Assembly: GCA_000940995.1 (NCBI GenBank)
Contig: CP005974.1
Location: 1,736,001 to 1,800,000 of the forward strand
Length of the DNA stretch: 64,000 nucleotides
Direction: 5' to 3'
Origin: Photobacterium gaetbulicola Gung47
GTDB taxonomy: Bacteria > Pseudomonadota > Gammaproteobacteria > Enterobacterales > Vibrionaceae
In this document: in pieces, positions 63,218-64,000 of the stretch
How the letters are laid out: every line of letters starts with the position of its first letter
Numbering within the stretch: the stretch's first letter is position 1
The notes under the pieces: model-generated
Database searches by the model: none
What the model saw: the letters and a program-made list of their open reading frames with translations, nothing else
Told to the model about the DNA's origin: nothing
Position numbers and translations under genes: made by a program

Positions 63218-64000
63218 TGAAACTGAACCCATTAACCAAGGAACGCTGGGCAAGATTTCGGGCACATAAGCGAGGCTATTGGTCGCTTTGGATCTTCTCG
63301 TTGCTGTTTTTCAGCAGCCTGTTTGCTGAAATTATTGCCAATGATAAACCGCTGGTGATCCAGTTTCAGTCGCAGTGGTATTTCCCTATTGTGACCCCAT
63401 ACTCGGAGACGGAGTTCGGCGGCGAATTCGACGCCGAGGCCGACTACACCGATCCGTATGTCGCCGAGCTGATCGAGGCCGACGGCTTTATGATCTGGCC
63501 GCTCATCCGTTTCAGTTACGACACCATCAACTACAACTTGTCGGGGCCCGCCCCGTCTCCGCCGGATAGCATCAACTGGCTTGGCACCGATGATAAGGGA
63601 CGGGATGTCCTGGCTCGGATCATCTATGGTTTTCGGATTTCGGTGTTGTTTGGGTTTGCCCTAACCATTATATCCACCGTCATTGGTGTGATTGTCGGTG
63701 CTTGTCAGGGCTATTACGGCGGCTGGCTTGATCTGTTCGGCCAGCGCTTCATCGAAGTATGGTCGGGTATGCCGACCTTGTTCTTGCTGATCATATTGTC
63801 GAGTTTTGTCGAGCCAAACTTCTGGTGGCTGCTGGGTATTATGGTGCTCTTTAGCTGGATGGGACTGGTCGGTGTCGTGCGTGCCGAGTTTCTCCGTTGC
63901 CGCAATCTCGATTATGTCCGGGCGGCGCAGGCGATGGGGGTCGGTGATGGCCGCATTATGCTGCGCCATATGCTGCCCAACGCCATGGTGGCCTCGCTCA
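63217..64000 (+). CDS. yejE: Peptide ABC transporter permease YejE, 3' end cut
   Basis: A GTG start overlaps the yejB stop (TAGTG), as is common in this operon, and the frame is open to the window end (261 codons). It begins KLNPLTKERWARFRAHKRGY, has a first membrane helix near 22-42, a YejE-type periplasmic stretch (IVTPYSETEFGGEFDAEADY) and the DppC-like INWLGTDDKGRDVLARIIYG. It pairs with YejB to form the channel; the ATPase yejF should follow outside the window. Confidence 0.92.
   Translation, partial: MKLNPLTKERWARFRAHKRGYWSLWIFSLLFFSSLFAEIIANDKPLVIQFQSQWYFPIVTPYSETEFGGEFDAEADYTDPYVAELIEADGFMIWPLIRFSYDTINYNLSGPAPSPPDSINWLGTDDKGRDVLARIIYGFRISVLFGFALTIISTVIGVIVGACQGYYGGWLDLFGQRFIEVWSGMPTLFLLIILSSFVEPNFWWLLGIMVLFSWMGLVGVVRAEFLRCRNLDYVRAAQAMGVGDGRIMLRHMLPNAMVASL

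Noticed and set aside
1..64000. CRISPR array, insertion sequences, prophage, tRNA or rRNA genes
   Set aside because: No spaced direct-repeat array, transposase, integrase, phage structural gene, cloverleaf or ribosomal RNA sequence was recognised anywhere in the window.

Overview
The window looks like chromosomal DNA of a marine gammaproteobacterium of the Vibrionaceae, most likely Photobacterium or a close relative. The basis is gene content: a small SEC-C protein of the type named after Photobacterium profundum PBPRA1643, an H-NOX/hybrid-kinase pair, nirBD-nirC-cobA, a second EF-G, a Dld-II type lactate oxidase and a pst operon. This is inference from protein families. No rRNA, tRNA, insertion sequence, phage or CRISPR array was seen.

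Layout. 1-3.9 kb: a pstSCAB phosphate uptake operon (minus strand) with a Pho-box candidate and a strong stem-loop between pstS and pstC. 4.2-7.1 kb: a LysR regulator, a NupC-type nucleoside permease with a CRP-like site, and a small unknown gene. 7.1-29.2 kb: a large polysaccharide locus. 29.2-35 kb: lactate utilisation (Dld-II oxidase, LctP permease, divergent LysR with a palindromic operator candidate). 35-37.3 kb: small envelope genes and an acidic low-complexity secreted protein. 37.3-40.7 kb: a persulfide/sulfur module (CoA-disulfide reductase-rhodanese, DUF2892, ArsR/BigR-like regulator with two candidate sensing cysteines, two YeeE/YedE half-transporters). 40.8-45.3 kb: an RND pump and its adaptor. 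45.3-50.2 kb: nitrite reduction (nirBD, nirC, cobA) behind a readable FNR/NarP promoter. 50.5-53.7 kb: a small unknown gene, an aromatic amino acid permease behind a previously unannotated 47-codon aromatic leader peptide, and an Ap4A phosphorylase-like protein. 53.8-60 kb: second EF-G, cytochrome c, H-NOX plus hybrid kinase, an RNA methylase and a SEC-C protein. 60.3-64 kb: yejABE peptide ABC transporter, cut by the window end.

The centre of interest is the 7.1-29.2 kb locus. One long same-strand run (13.4-27.7 kb) encodes a response regulator-PP2C phosphatase, a STAS antagonist, a sugar nucleotidyltransferase, an RsbW-like kinase, a GH2 lipoprotein, a GH9 glucanase, a processive GT2 synthase without a PilZ domain, three DUF3131 proteins in tandem and a periplasmic disordered-tail protein. 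A second glycosyltransferase follows. Divergent or nearby genes add a fourth DUF3131 protein, a GH16 enzyme with a licheninase-type active site, a duplicated outer-membrane barrel, and a zinc-ribbon/coiled-coil membrane pair. My reading is that this makes, trims and exports a beta-glucan-like exopolysaccharide, possibly mixed-linkage, under partner-switching control rather than direct c-di-GMP binding by the synthase. Two of the four DUF3131 proteins have lost the acidic residues shared by the other two, which suggests catalytic and non-catalytic members.
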